Source of the DNA: CADCTP01 sp963849885
GTDB taxonomy: Bacteria; Actinomycetota; Actinomycetes; Mycobacteriales; CADCTP01
Assembly: GCA_963849885.1 (NCBI GenBank)
Contig: CAWKIV010000020.1
Location: 465,465-529,464 of the forward strand
Length of the DNA: 64,000 nucleotides
Direction of reading: 5' to 3'
Shown: in pieces, positions 7,791 through 15,634 of the stretch
Numbering within the stretch: the stretch's first letter is position 1
Layout: the number at the start of each line of letters is the position of its first letter
Made by a program: the position numbers and the translations under genes
Notes under the pieces: generated by a model
The model's database searches: none
The model's input: the letters and a program-made list of their open reading frames with translations, nothing else
Told to the model about the DNA's origin: nothing

Positions 7791-10787
7791 TCAGGTCGCC
7801 ACAGCGGCCCTTTGTAGCGCGCCGGGCGCGGCGCGGTCGCGCTCCGCGATCACGGCGGCGCGGGCCTGTAGGTCCTCGGCCGCGGCGTCGTCCCCCCGTG
7901 CTGCTGCAAGCCGGGCCAGGTCCCACAGCGCCGCCGCCCCGGGGCTGCCGGCGAGCCCGACGAAGAGCGACTCGCGAATCTGGCGCGGCCGCGGCGTCTG
8001 CGACCACTCGACAACCCTGCGGTACAGCGTCTCGGCGGTGTCCGGGTCGCCGGCCATCTCCTGGACGCGGGCGAGCTGCACGCGCGCATGCGCGGCGAGC
8101 CACGACGTCGACGCCGCCTCGGCCATGGCCAGCGCCCGCCGACAGAGCTCCTCGGCCTGGTGCGTGTCCCCGCGCGTGAGCGCGTTCGAGCCGAGTTGGG
8201 TCAGGGCGAAGGAGGCGTGGTCGGCGAAGCCGATCCGCCTCGCGAGCGCGAGCGCGCGCCGGTAGGCGTCCTCTGCGGCACCAGGTTCGTTTCGCCGCTC
8301 AGCGACCCAGGCCTCGAGTAGCATCGCCGGAACCTCGAATGCGCCGTACCCGACGGCCTCCGAGTGCCGGAGGATCTCGGCCGCCATCGTCGCGACGATG
8401 GAGACCTCTCCCAGATGGACGGCACCCTGGGCTCGGACCAGGCTGCTCGCCGCCACGCCCCAATGGTCTCCGGCTCTGCCGTAGCCGGCGCGCGCTTCCT
8501 CCGCCAGCGCTGCCGCCCGCACGTCGTCGCCGAACAGCACGAGGGCGAGCGAGAGCGCCACCTGCGCAAGGGCCGACTCGGACGGTGGAGGACCGGTGCC
8601 GGCGACGGCCAGCGCACGCTCACCCGCGTCGATCGCGGCGTCGAGGTCCAGCTCCTCGGTCGCCAAGTAGCACAGGAACGCGAGCAGCTCGGTGTGCTTG
8701 CTGACCGGCGTCGCCGCCGACGCCGCCGCACGTGCAGCTTCCAGGAAGCTACGCCCCTCGGAGACCCGCTCAGCGAGGGCGAAGTACCAGCCCAGCCCCG
8801 CCCCGAGCCGGAACCCGATCGCCGGGTCGGCTGCGTCGCGCGCGTAGGCCAGCGCCGCCCAGAGGTTGTCGTGTTCGAGGTCCAGCCGCCTGGTGCAGGC
8901 GAGCCAGTCGGGCCCGCGAAGCTCGGTCCGCGCGGCGTCGGCCACGGTCGCGAAGTACTCCGCGTGCACCAGCTGGGCGGCGCTCAGCCTCCCGGCCTTG
9001 GCCAGTTGCTCGACCGCGTACTCGCGGACGGTGTCGAGCACGTCGTAGCGCGCTCCACCATCTGGGAACGACGCGGTGAGGATTGACTTGTCCACCAGCA
9101 CGCCCAGCAGCTGCGTCACCCTCGCAGCATCGAGCTGGCCCCGAGCGGCGGTGGCCACCACTGCCGACAGTGGCGCGCCGCCGCGGAACACCGCCAGCTG
9201 GTGCAGCAGCGCCCTCTCGTCGGTGTGCAGTAGGTCATGGCTCCAGGCCACGACCGTGCGCAGGTAGCGCTGGGGGACCTCCCGGCGGTCTCGGGCCTCC
9301 ACAAACAGCGGCCTGCGACTCTCGAGCGCTGAGAGGATCTCGCGCAGCCCCAGTACTCTGACGCGGGCGGCGGCCAGCTCGATCGCCAGCGGCAGCCCGT
9401 CCAGCCGCCGGCAGATCTCCGCCGCCAGGGCGAGGCGGTCCTCGGTCAGCGGCAGCCCTGGCCGTGATGCACGCGCCCGCTCCAGGAACAGCTGCACCGA
9501 CTCCGAGGCCGCCGCCTCACGGGCGTCGGCGCCCGTGGCCGGGACCGCCAGTGGTGCCACCACGACCCGGACCTCACCGTCCAGGTGCAGCACCTCCCGG
9601 CTGGTCGCCAGCACGCGCACACCAGGACATTCGGCCAGCACTCCCGCGGCGACACGAGCCGCCTCCTCTATCACCGGTTCGCAGCCATCCAGGATCAGCA
9701 GGACGTTGGCCTGCTGCAGGCATTCGACCACCCGTGCCAGCGGGTCGCGGCTTGGCGTCGAGCCGCGGGCGTCCAGCGTGCGGGCCACCACCCGGGCCAC
9801 GTCGGCGGGACGCCCGGCGCGGGCAAGCTCCACAAACCAGACCCCGCCGGCGAAGTCATTCTTAAGTGCCCGGGCCACCTCGAGCGCAAGCCGGCTCTTG
9901 CCGACCCCAGGCGGACCGATCAGGCTAACCAGCCGGTGTTTGCCGGTCAGCTCGGCCGCCTCCGCCAGCGCCTGCTGGCGACCCACGAACGAGGTCATCG
10001 GCGCCGGCAGACGGCCCCGCGACGCCGCAGCCGCGGGGACGCTGGCCAGGGCGGGGTCGTGGGCCAGGATCGCCGCCTGCAGCCGCTGCAGCGCCGGCCC
10101 GGGCTCGACCCCCAGCTGCTCGGTCAGCACCTGCCCGGCCTGCCCGAAGGTCTCCAGCGCCTCCGCCTGGCGGCCGCTGCGATACAGGGCCAGCATCAGC
10201 TGGCCCCACAGCCGCTCCCGGAACGGATGTTCCTCCAGCACCCGGCGGATCCGGCCGACCACCTCGGTGTGCTCCCCCAGCGCCAGCGCCGCCTCGAACT
10301 GCTCCTCCAGCGCGTCCGTACGCAGCGCCTCCAGGCGGGCGGCCTCCGCACCGACCCACGCGCTGTCCGGCAGGCCCTGCAGCGGACGCCCGCGCCACAG
10401 TCCCAGCCCGCGGGCGATCAGCTCGGCGGCCTGGCCGGCGTCACCCGCCCGCTGGGCGCTGCGGGCCAGGGCCAGCAGATCCTCGAACCGCAAGGCGTCG
10501 ACAGCGGCGCTCGCCAGCGCGTACCCGTCGGGGGCGGCAACGATCGAGTCCGCTCCGAGCGCCGCGCGGAGCCGCGAAATGTGGTGCTGGACGGCGTTGC
10601 GTGGCGCCACAGGGACCCCCGGGCCCCACAAGGCCTCGACAAGCACCTCGACCGGCACGACCCGACCGCCGCGCAAGGCCAGCAGCGCCAGCAGCGCGTG
10701 TCGCTTGCGGCCGGTCACCTCTGCGAGGCGACCACCGACCAAGGCCTCGAATGGGCCCAGGAGCCGGATTTCGAGCGAGGTAGTCAT
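7791..10787 (-). CDS. SARP/AfsR-type regulator with BTAD, NB-ARC-like ATPase and TPR region
   Basis: About 998 residues. N-terminal OmpR-like winged helix (residues 1-95; TGRKRHALLALLALRGGRVV, VQHHISRLRAALG), bacterial transcriptional activation domain (about 95-250; LWRGRPLQGLPDS, LEALRTDALEEQFEAAL), then a STAND ATPase with Walker A GPPGVGKSRLAL and Walker B LLILDGCEPV, and a long TPR-like helical C-terminus. AfsR/SARP proteins activate secondary-metabolite or stress genes. No biosynthetic cluster is visible in the window. Start ATG 10787 (MTTSLEIRLLGPFEAL) is chosen because the winged helix begins there; an in-frame start at 10877 would add 30 unrelated residues. Intact. Confidence 0.9.
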   Translation of the reverse strand: MTTSLEIRLLGPFEALVGGRLAEVTGRKRHALLALLALRGGRVVPVEVLVEALWGPGVPVAPRNAVQHHISRLRAALGADSIVAAPDGYALASAAVDALRFEDLLALARSAQRAGDAGQAAELIARGLGLWRGRPLQGLPDSAWVGAEAARLEALRTDALEEQFEAALALGEHTEVVGRIRRVLEEHPFRERLWGQLMLALYRSGRQAEALETFGQAGQVLTEQLGVEPGPALQRLQAAILAHDPALASVPAAAASRGRLPAPMTSFVGRQQALAEAAELTGKHRLVSLIGPPGVGKSRLALEVARALKNDFAGGVWFVELARAGRPADVARVVARTLDARGSTPSRDPLARVVECLQQANVLLILDGCEPVIEEAARVAAGVLAECPGVRVLATSREVLHLDGEVRVVVAPLAVPATGADAREAAASESVQLFLERARASRPGLPLTEDRLALAAEICRRLDGLPLAIELAAARVRVLGLREILSALESRRPLFVEARDRREVPQRYLRTVVAWSHDLLHTDERALLHQLAVFRGGAPLSAVVATAARGQLDAARVTQLLGVLVDKSILTASFPDGGARYDVLDTVREYAVEQLAKAGRLSAAQLVHAEYFATVADAARTELRGPDWLACTRRLDLEHDNLWAALAYARDAADPAIGFRLGAGLGWYFALAERVSEGRSFLEAARAAASAATPVSKHTELLAFLCYLATEELDLDAAIDAGERALAVAGTGPPPSESALAQVALSLALVLFGDDVRAAALAEEARAGYGRAGDHWGVAASSLVRAQGAVHLGEVSIVATMAAEILRHSEAVGYGAFEVPAMLLEAWVAERRNEPGAAEDAYRRALALARRIGFADHASFALTQLGSNALTRGDTHQAEELCRRALAMAEAASTSWLAAHARVQLARVQEMAGDPDTAETLYRRVVEWSQTPRPRQIRESLFVGLAGSPGAAALWDLARLAAARGDDAAAEDLQARAAVIAERDRAAPGALQRAAVAT

Positions 10788-11070
10788 GGCGGCGGGATCC
10801 TCGACTGCCGGAGGGCCAGTCTGGCACGCCCCGACGCGCCTGTGAACCACCTCACCGGCTCTTCCCGGGGCAGCCACCAGGCCACGCGCACCGAGATTAG
10901 GGCAGGACCGCCGAGCACTACCGGCGGAGGTCCACAGGGGACAGTTGAGCGATCTTGGTCCACCAGTTGGTCCACGAACTGGTACGCGCCGGTGCCAAAG
11001 ATGAGCGTTTCCGCGCCCATGGCACCAGGAGTCGGTACGTAAACCTGCAGGTCATAGGCAGGGCAGGCCA
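10788..11070. other. Gap upstream of SARP gene, no gene seen
   Basis: Holds the SARP promoter region (not resolved) and the sequence that replaces the 5' half of the tRNA-Arg gene. Short open frames here show no recognisable protein. If the tRNA fragment is an attachment site, this is the terminal sequence of the integrated element. Confidence 0.4.
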
Positions 11071-11112
11071 CTACGGATCAAGAGGTTGCAGGTTCGAGTC
11101 CTGCCGAGCGCG
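11071..11112 (+). tRNA. 3' half of tRNA-Arg(ACG), 5' half missing; candidate attachment-site remnant
   Basis: From the anticodon loop onward this is a normal tRNA: loop CTACGGA (anticodon ACG), stem strand TCAAG, variable AGGTT, T-arm GCAGG-TTCGAGT-CCTGC and acceptor strand CGAGCGC plus discriminator G. Upstream, the partner of TCAAG (CTTGA expected) is replaced by GGCCA, and no D-arm or GCGCTCG acceptor strand is present. Homology therefore begins at the anticodon loop, the usual crossover point of tyrosine recombinases in tRNA genes. It cannot encode a working tRNA. Confidence 0.75.
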
Positions 11113-11130
11113 CGTCTGGTTGAGACAGTC

Positions 11131-11164
11131 CACAGGGCCCGACCTCGCAGGTCAGGGCCCTGTG
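11131..11164 (+). terminator. Long hairpin downstream of the tRNA fragment
   Basis: CACAGGGCCC (11131-11140) pairs perfectly with GGGCCCTGTG (11155-11164). The loop contains a further GACCT/AGGTC pairing. It sits 18 nt past the tRNA end and is probably the original tRNA terminator. Confidence 0.65.
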
Positions 11165-11305
11165 TGCTGTCCAGGGCCGGATCCGTGATCCACTCGGGAG
11201 CCTTGCTCACTCTTGAAGGATGAGGTGACCGCGTCCGGCGGCGGCCATGCTGCGTGCCGGGCGCTGGCACGTCCTCGCATCGGGCTGTGCGGAAGGGGTT
11301 GAGGG

Positions 11306-12733
11306 ATGACTGACGGCATCGAGGGCACTCGACCGTGGAGCGAGTCGCGGCGGCTGATCCTGCCGCTCGCCCTGGCCCAGTTCATCTGCAGCTTCGCCGG
11401 CTCGAACATGAACGTGATGATCAACGACATCAGCGAGGACCTGGACACCACGGTCCAGGGCGTGCAGGTCGCGATCACTCTCTTCCTGCTGGTGATGGCC
11501 GCGCTGATGATCCCGGGCGGCAAGCTGACCGACCGGTACGGCCGCAAGCGCTGCTTCACCGTCGGCCTGGTCGTGTACGGCGTCGGTGCCTTGATCAGCG
11601 CGGTCTCGCCCGGCCTCGGCGTGCTCATCCTCGGCAACTCGATCCTGGAAGGCATCGGCACCGCACTGCTGATCCCGCCCGTCTACATCCTCACCACGCT
11701 GCTGTTCACCCAGGTCACCAGCCGAGCCAAGGCGTTCGGCGCGATCAGCGCGCTGGGCGGCATCGGCGCGGCGGCCGGTCCGCTGATCGGCGGGCTGATC
11801 ACGTCCGCCATCAGCTGGCGGGCGGCCTTCATCTTCCAGGCCCTGGTCATCGGGCTGATCCTGTTGCTGAGCCGCCGGCTCGTCGACCCGCTGCCGGCGG
11901 ACCCCACCCGGTCGTTCGACACCGTCGGCGCCGTCCTGTCCGCCCTCGGCCTGATCATGGTCGTGCTGGGCATCCTGGCCGCGGACGACAACGGCTGGCT
12001 CATGCTCGGGCTGCTCGTCGCGGGTGCGCTCGTGCTCGCCGGGTTCTTCGTGTGGGTGCGCCACAAGGAGCGGGCGGGGCAGGAGCCGCTGCTGTCCACG
12101 TCGCTGTTCCGCAACCGCACCTCCAACCTCGGCCTGGTGACGCAGAACGTCCAGTGGCTGCTGCTGCTCGGGGTCTCGTTCACCGTCTCCGCGTACCTGC
12201 AGGTCGTCCGCGGCTACGACGCGATCCAGACCGGCGTGATCTTCACGGCAGCCACGGCCGGGCTGCTGCTGTCCTCGCTGGCCGCCGAGCGGTTCGCGAA
12301 GCGGCGCGCGCAGCGGACCCTCATCCTGGTCGGGTTCGTCGTCACGATCGCCGGCATCGGCGTCCTGCTCGCCCTGGTCGCCGGCACGCCGACCGCGTGG
12401 GCCTTCGCGCCCGGGCTGTTCCTCATCGGGTTCGGCCTCGGCGGCATGCTGACCCCGTCGGTCAACCTCGTGCAGTCCAGCTTCGAGGAGGCGCGGCAGG
12501 GCGAGATCTCCGGCCTGTCCCGCAGCGTGTCGAACCTCGGCTCCTCGCTCGGCACCGCGATCGCCGGCACCATCCTCGTCGCCGGCCTCACCGCGAGCGC
12601 GTACGGCGCGGCGATGGTGACGCTGGGCGTCATCGGCCTGATCGGGCTCGGCGCCGCGGCGCTCCTCCCGGGCCGGATGGCGCCAGCGGCTCCGTCCGCG
12701 CCCAGCACGCCGGTGGACCTCACAAACCCGTGA
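11306..12733 (+). CDS. MFS multidrug transporter, DHA2-like (14 TM)
   Basis: 475 residues with about 14 hydrophobic segments. The MFS loop 2-3 motif appears as GGKLTDRYGRKRCF near residue 72, and GALISAVSPGLGVLILG and GIGAAAGPLIGGLI (motif C-like, antiporter hinge) follow. The length and the extra central helices fit the drug:H+ antiporter-2 group, inner-membrane pumps for hydrophobic cations and antibiotics. It ends convergently with a TetR gene 69 nt away. That TetR's operators lie on its far side, so control of this transporter by it is only a possibility. Substrate unknown. Confidence 0.88.
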   Translation: MTDGIEGTRPWSESRRLILPLALAQFICSFAGSNMNVMINDISEDLDTTVQGVQVAITLFLLVMAALMIPGGKLTDRYGRKRCFTVGLVVYGVGALISAVSPGLGVLILGNSILEGIGTALLIPPVYILTTLLFTQVTSRAKAFGAISALGGIGAAAGPLIGGLITSAISWRAAFIFQALVIGLILLLSRRLVDPLPADPTRSFDTVGAVLSALGLIMVVLGILAADDNGWLMLGLLVAGALVLAGFFVWVRHKERAGQEPLLSTSLFRNRTSNLGLVTQNVQWLLLLGVSFTVSAYLQVVRGYDAIQTGVIFTAATAGLLLSSLAAERFAKRRAQRTLILVGFVVTIAGIGVLLALVAGTPTAWAFAPGLFLIGFGLGGMLTPSVNLVQSSFEEARQGEISGLSRSVSNLGSSLGTAIAGTILVAGLTASAYGAAMVTLGVIGLIGLGAAALLPGRMAPAAPSAPSTPVDLTNP

Positions 12734-12772
12734 TCGCTTGGACGTCGTCGTCCCCGGATCGAAGTCAGAGGT

Positions 12773-12796
12773 CCGCCGGCGGCGGGCCGCCGGCGG
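12773..12796. terminator. Bidirectional terminator-like hairpin
   Basis: CCGCCGGC (12773-12780) and GCCGGCGG (12789-12796) form an 8-bp GC stem between the convergent MFS and TetR genes. Confidence 0.5.
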
Positions 12797-12801
12797 GATG
12801 A

Positions 12802-13509
12802 CTACGACCGGCCGCCGGCCGGCGTCGGTCGCCCGGCATCCTCGTCGCTGGCCCGCTCGAGGCCGTCGAGGATGAGGTCGAGCCCGAACTCGAACTCGTT
12901 GCCGTAGTCGTAACCCGGCCGGAGGACGTGCTCGGTGGTCAGCTCGGCGAGGTGCGGGTATGCGTCGGCGGGGACGCCGGCCAGGATGTCCTGCGCCAGC
13001 GAGGCGGTCTCCTCGGGCGTGTGGAAGGGCAGGCTGCGCTCCTGCAGCGCGAACCCGTAGATGTAGCTGTCGAGGACCGAGAAGGCGTGCCCGGCCAGCT
13101 CGATCGAGAAGCCGGCGCTGCGGAGGCAACCGAGGACGGCGTCGTGATGGCGCAGCGTGGCCGGGCCGGGGGAGCTCCGGGACTCCATGAAGCCGATCGC
13201 CCAGCCGTGGCGGGCCAGGACGTGGCGCGCCGAGACGGCCCGCCGGCGCATCGCCGTCTTCCAGTCCTTCCCGCGGAAGGACAGGTCGATCTCGCTGAAG
13301 ACCACGTCGATCATGCCGTCCAGGAGGTCGTCCTTGTTGGCGACGTGGTGGTACAGCGACATCGCTTCGACCCCGACCGCCTCGCCGAGCTTGCGCATGC
13401 TCAGCGACTCGGACCCGCTCTCGTCGGCGAGGGCGACCGCGGCGTGCAGCACCCGCTCCCGGGTGAGCGGGACGCGGGGACGTCGACCCCCGGCGGTCGA
13501 GGTGCTCAT
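12802..13509 (-). CDS. TetR-family repressor (TetR C-terminal TetR_C-type)
   Basis: 235 residues. N-terminal HTH at about 13-58 (LTRERVLHAAVALADESG, SMRKLGEAVGVEAMSLYHHVANKDDLLDGM), the sequence style of true TetR proteins with the AMSLYHHVANK recognition region. The C-terminal region is helical and ligand-binding. ATG 13509 with GAGGAG upstream is preferred over an in-frame start at 13569 that would run through its own operators. It is divergent from the oxidoreductase operon, with two matching palindromes between them. The likely role is repression of that operon and of itself. Confidence 0.9.
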   Translation of the reverse strand: MSTSTAGGRRPRVPLTRERVLHAAVALADESGSESLSMRKLGEAVGVEAMSLYHHVANKDDLLDGMIDVVFSEIDLSFRGKDWKTAMRRRAVSARHVLARHGWAIGFMESRSSPGPATLRHHDAVLGCLRSAGFSIELAGHAFSVLDSYIYGFALQERSLPFHTPEETASLAQDILAGVPADAYPHLAELTTEHVLRPGYDYGNEFEFGLDLILDGLERASDEDAGRPTPAGGRS

Positions 13510-13540
13510 CTCGCTGCTCCTCTCGATCACCCTTGACAAC

Positions 13541-13553
13541 CTTACGGCGTAAG
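13541..13553. promoter_or_regulatory. TetR operator O1
   Basis: CTTACG-G-CGTAAG, a perfect 6-bp-arm palindrome. TTGACA (13533-13538) lies just upstream on the + strand, so O1 would occupy the spacer of the rightward promoter. Confidence 0.75.
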
Positions 13554-13571
13554 TACACACTACCACCAAGG

Positions 13572-13584
13572 CTTACGACGTAAG
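13572..13584. promoter_or_regulatory. TetR operator O2
   Basis: CTTACG-A-CGTAAG, the same arms as O1, centre to centre 31 bp (about three helical turns), so two repressor dimers would bind the same face of the DNA. Confidence 0.75.
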
Positions 13585-13607
13585 TCAGCACTCAGCGGGG
13601 AGGTCCG

Positions 13608-14691
13608 ATGCAGATCAGGCAACTCGACAAGCGGCGGGGGCCACCCCTGCCGACCGCCGGCGCCGGGACCATGGCGGCGATCGTGCAGGAGCGCTACGGC
13701 TCCGCGCCCGAGGGTCTGCTCCGGCTCGCGGAGATCGACCGGCCCACCATCGGGGACGACGGGATCCTGGTGCGGGTGCACGCGGCCAGCGTGGATCGGG
13801 GCACCTGGCACATCATGTCCGGCCTGCCGTATCCCATTCGCCTGGCCGGCTTCGGTCTGCGTCGGCCGAAGTACGCCAACCCGGGTCGTAGCCTGGCCGG
13901 CACGGTCGAGGCCGTCGGCGCCGGCGTGACCGGCTTCGCCCCCGGCGACGAGGTGTACGGGACGTCCACCAGCACCTTCGCCCAGTACGCCGCGGCGCGG
14001 CCCGGCAAGCTCGCCCGCCAAGCCGGCGAACCTCTCCTTCGACCAGGCGGCCGCCGTCCCCATCTCCGGCGGCACCGCCCTGCAGGCCGTCCGCGATCAC
14101 GGACGCGTCCAGGCCGGTGACAAGGTGCTGATCATCGGCGCGGCCGGTGGCGTGGGCAGCTTCGCGGTGCAGATCGCGAAGGCGGCCGGCGCTGAGGTCA
14201 CCGGCGTGTGCAGGACGGCCAAGGTCGACATGGTCCGCGCCCTGGGCGCCGACGCCGTCATCGACTACACGCGTGCGGACTTCGCCGACGGCGGTCCCCG
14301 CTACGACGTCATCCTCGACATCGGCGGCAACGCCCGGCTGTCCCGGCTCCGGAGTGCGCTCACCCCGCGGGGGCGGTTGGTCATCGTCGGCGGGGAGACC
14401 GACGGACGGCTGCTCGGCGGCACCAGCCGCCAGATCCGGGCCCAGCTGCTCTCCCCGTTCGTCGGCCAGAAGCTGGGCACCTTCGTGGCGTCGGAGAACG
14501 CCGCCGACCTGGACGCCCTCCGCGACCTCGTCGAGGCCGGCGAGCTCGTCCCCGCGATCGACCGGACCTACCCGCTCGCCGAGGCCGCGGCGGCGATCCG
14601 CCACCTGCTGGACGGACAGGCCCGCGGCAAGCTCGTCATCTCCGTCTCATCCCGCAGCACGCCGAGCCCAGACCCGGGGAGCACCCCGTGA
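13608..14691 (+). pseudogene. MDR-family NAD(P)H quinone oxidoreductase-like protein, one frameshift
   Basis: About 360 residues once a one-base excess near 14012 (CCC for CC) is corrected. N-terminal GroES-like fold (MAAIVQERYGSAPEGLLRLAEIDRP, VEAVGAGVTGFAPGDEVYG) and Rossmann fold (LIIGAAGGVGSFAVQIAKAAGA). There are no zinc-binding cysteines, so it belongs with the quinone-reductase/zeta-crystallin type. Start ATG 13608 has GGGGAGGT 3 nt upstream; a second ATG at 13671 is where family similarity begins. The promoter region contains the twin TetR operators, suggesting an inducible redox-detoxification gene. Its stop overlaps the next start (GTGA). Confidence 0.8.
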
Positions 14692-15539
14692 CCGAGCACC
14701 GAAGCCCGTACCCCGTCCGCGTCGACGCGTCCCTGGACCCGTCGACCTCCCGCTGGCTGTGGCTGGTCAAGTGGCTGCTGCTGATCCCGCACTTCATCGT
14801 GCTGTTCTTCCTGTGGCTGGCGTTCTTCGTCGTGAGCGTCGTGGCGTTCTTCGCGATCCTGATCACCGGGCGCTATCCGCGCGGGCTGTTCGACTTCAAC
14901 GTCGGCGTGCTGCGCTGGAACTGGCGCGTCAACTACTACGGCTACAGCGCCCTCGGCACCGACCGCTACCCACCGTTCACGCTCGCCGAGGTGCCGGACT
15001 ACCCGGCCCGCCTCGACGTGCCCTACCCGGAGCGGCTGTCCCGCGGGCTGGTGCTGGTCAAGTGGTGGCTGCTGGCCCTGCCGCACTACATCGTCCTGTC
15101 GATCTTCGTCGGTGGCGGGCTGTGGCTGGGCAGTCGCGGCGCGACCGACAGCGACTGGTCCAGCGGATGGGCCGGCGGCGGCCTGGTCGGCCTGCTGGTG
15201 CTGATCGCCGCGATCGTGCTGCTGTTCACCGGCCGCTACCCGGAGGCCCTCTACCGCTTCATCATGGGCATGAACCGCTGGGTCCTGCGGGTGGTGGCGT
15301 ACGCCGGGCTGATGACCGACGCCTACCCGCCGTTCCGCCTCGATCAGGGCGGCCCCGACCCCGGCTCGCAGCCCGCCCACCCCACCCCGCCGCCGCCGTG
15401 GGGCCCGCCGACCGCGGCCCCGCCAGCCGCAGGCCCGCCGACCGCGGCCCCGCCGGCCGCGGCCCCGCCGACCGCGGGCCCGCCGGCTGCGGCGCCGCCG
15501 ACCGGAGGCCCGCCGACCGCGGCCACCCCGGTGGGATGA
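14688..15539 (+). CDS. DUF4389 membrane protein with Pro/Ala-rich tail
   Basis: 283 residues, GTG start overlapping the oxidoreductase stop. Two copies of the DUF4389 module are visible: WLWLVKWLLLIPHFIVLFFLW ending TGRYPRGLFDFNVGVLRWNW, and VLVKWWLLALPHYIVLSIF ending FTGRYPEALYRFIMGMNRWV. Each has two membrane segments. The family is of unknown function and common in actinobacteria. The last 50 residues are a low-complexity PPTAAPP-type repeat encoded by near-identical DNA units. Coupling to both neighbours suggests one operon under the TetR operators. Confidence 0.85.
   Translation: MTEHRSPYPVRVDASLDPSTSRWLWLVKWLLLIPHFIVLFFLWLAFFVVSVVAFFAILITGRYPRGLFDFNVGVLRWNWRVNYYGYSALGTDRYPPFTLAEVPDYPARLDVPYPERLSRGLVLVKWWLLALPHYIVLSIFVGGGLWLGSRGATDSDWSSGWAGGGLVGLLVLIAAIVLLFTGRYPEALYRFIMGMNRWVLRVVAYAGLMTDAYPPFRLDQGGPDPGSQPAHPTPPPPWGPPTAAPPAAGPPTAAPPAAAPPTAGPPAAAPPTGGPPTAATPVG
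15401..15525 (+). repeat. Tandem GC-rich repeat coding for the PPTAAPP tail
   Basis: About six imperfect units based on GCCCGCCGACCGCGGCC within the 3' end of the DUF4389 gene, in frame, each giving PP(T/A)A(A/G)-type residues. Likely prone to unit gain or loss. Confidence 0.7.
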
Positions 15540-15634
15540 ACACCCCCAGCCGCCCCGGGGCCGGCGTCCCGGGACGGTCGGGCGGAGCCGCCGCCCACGC
15601 CGGCGCGGGCGGCGGTCCCCGGACGCCGCAGTGA
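15536..15634 (+). CDS. 32-codon mini-ORF bridging two genes by stop-start overlaps
   Basis: ATG 15536 overlaps the DUF4389 stop (ATGA) and its TGA (15632-15634) overlaps the GTG of the PAP2-kinase gene (GTGA). Predicted peptide starts MNTPSRPGAGVPGR and is Gly/Ala/Pro-rich, without a recognisable domain. It may only carry ribosomes across the gap (reinitiation) rather than make a functional peptide. Real translation is unproven. Confidence 0.35.
   Translation: MNTPSRPGAGVPGRSGGAAAHAGAGGGPRTPQ

Noticed and set aside
10784..11071. Minus-strand 95-codon frame upstream of the tRNA fragment
   Set aside because: No family similarity, start within tRNA-fragment sequence and overlap with the SARP start; not supported as a gene.
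11052..11270. Minus-strand frame containing RALGRTRTCNLLIRSGLPCL
   Set aside because: This is the known translation artefact of a tRNA T-arm and anticodon region, not a protein. It led to the tRNA fragment call.
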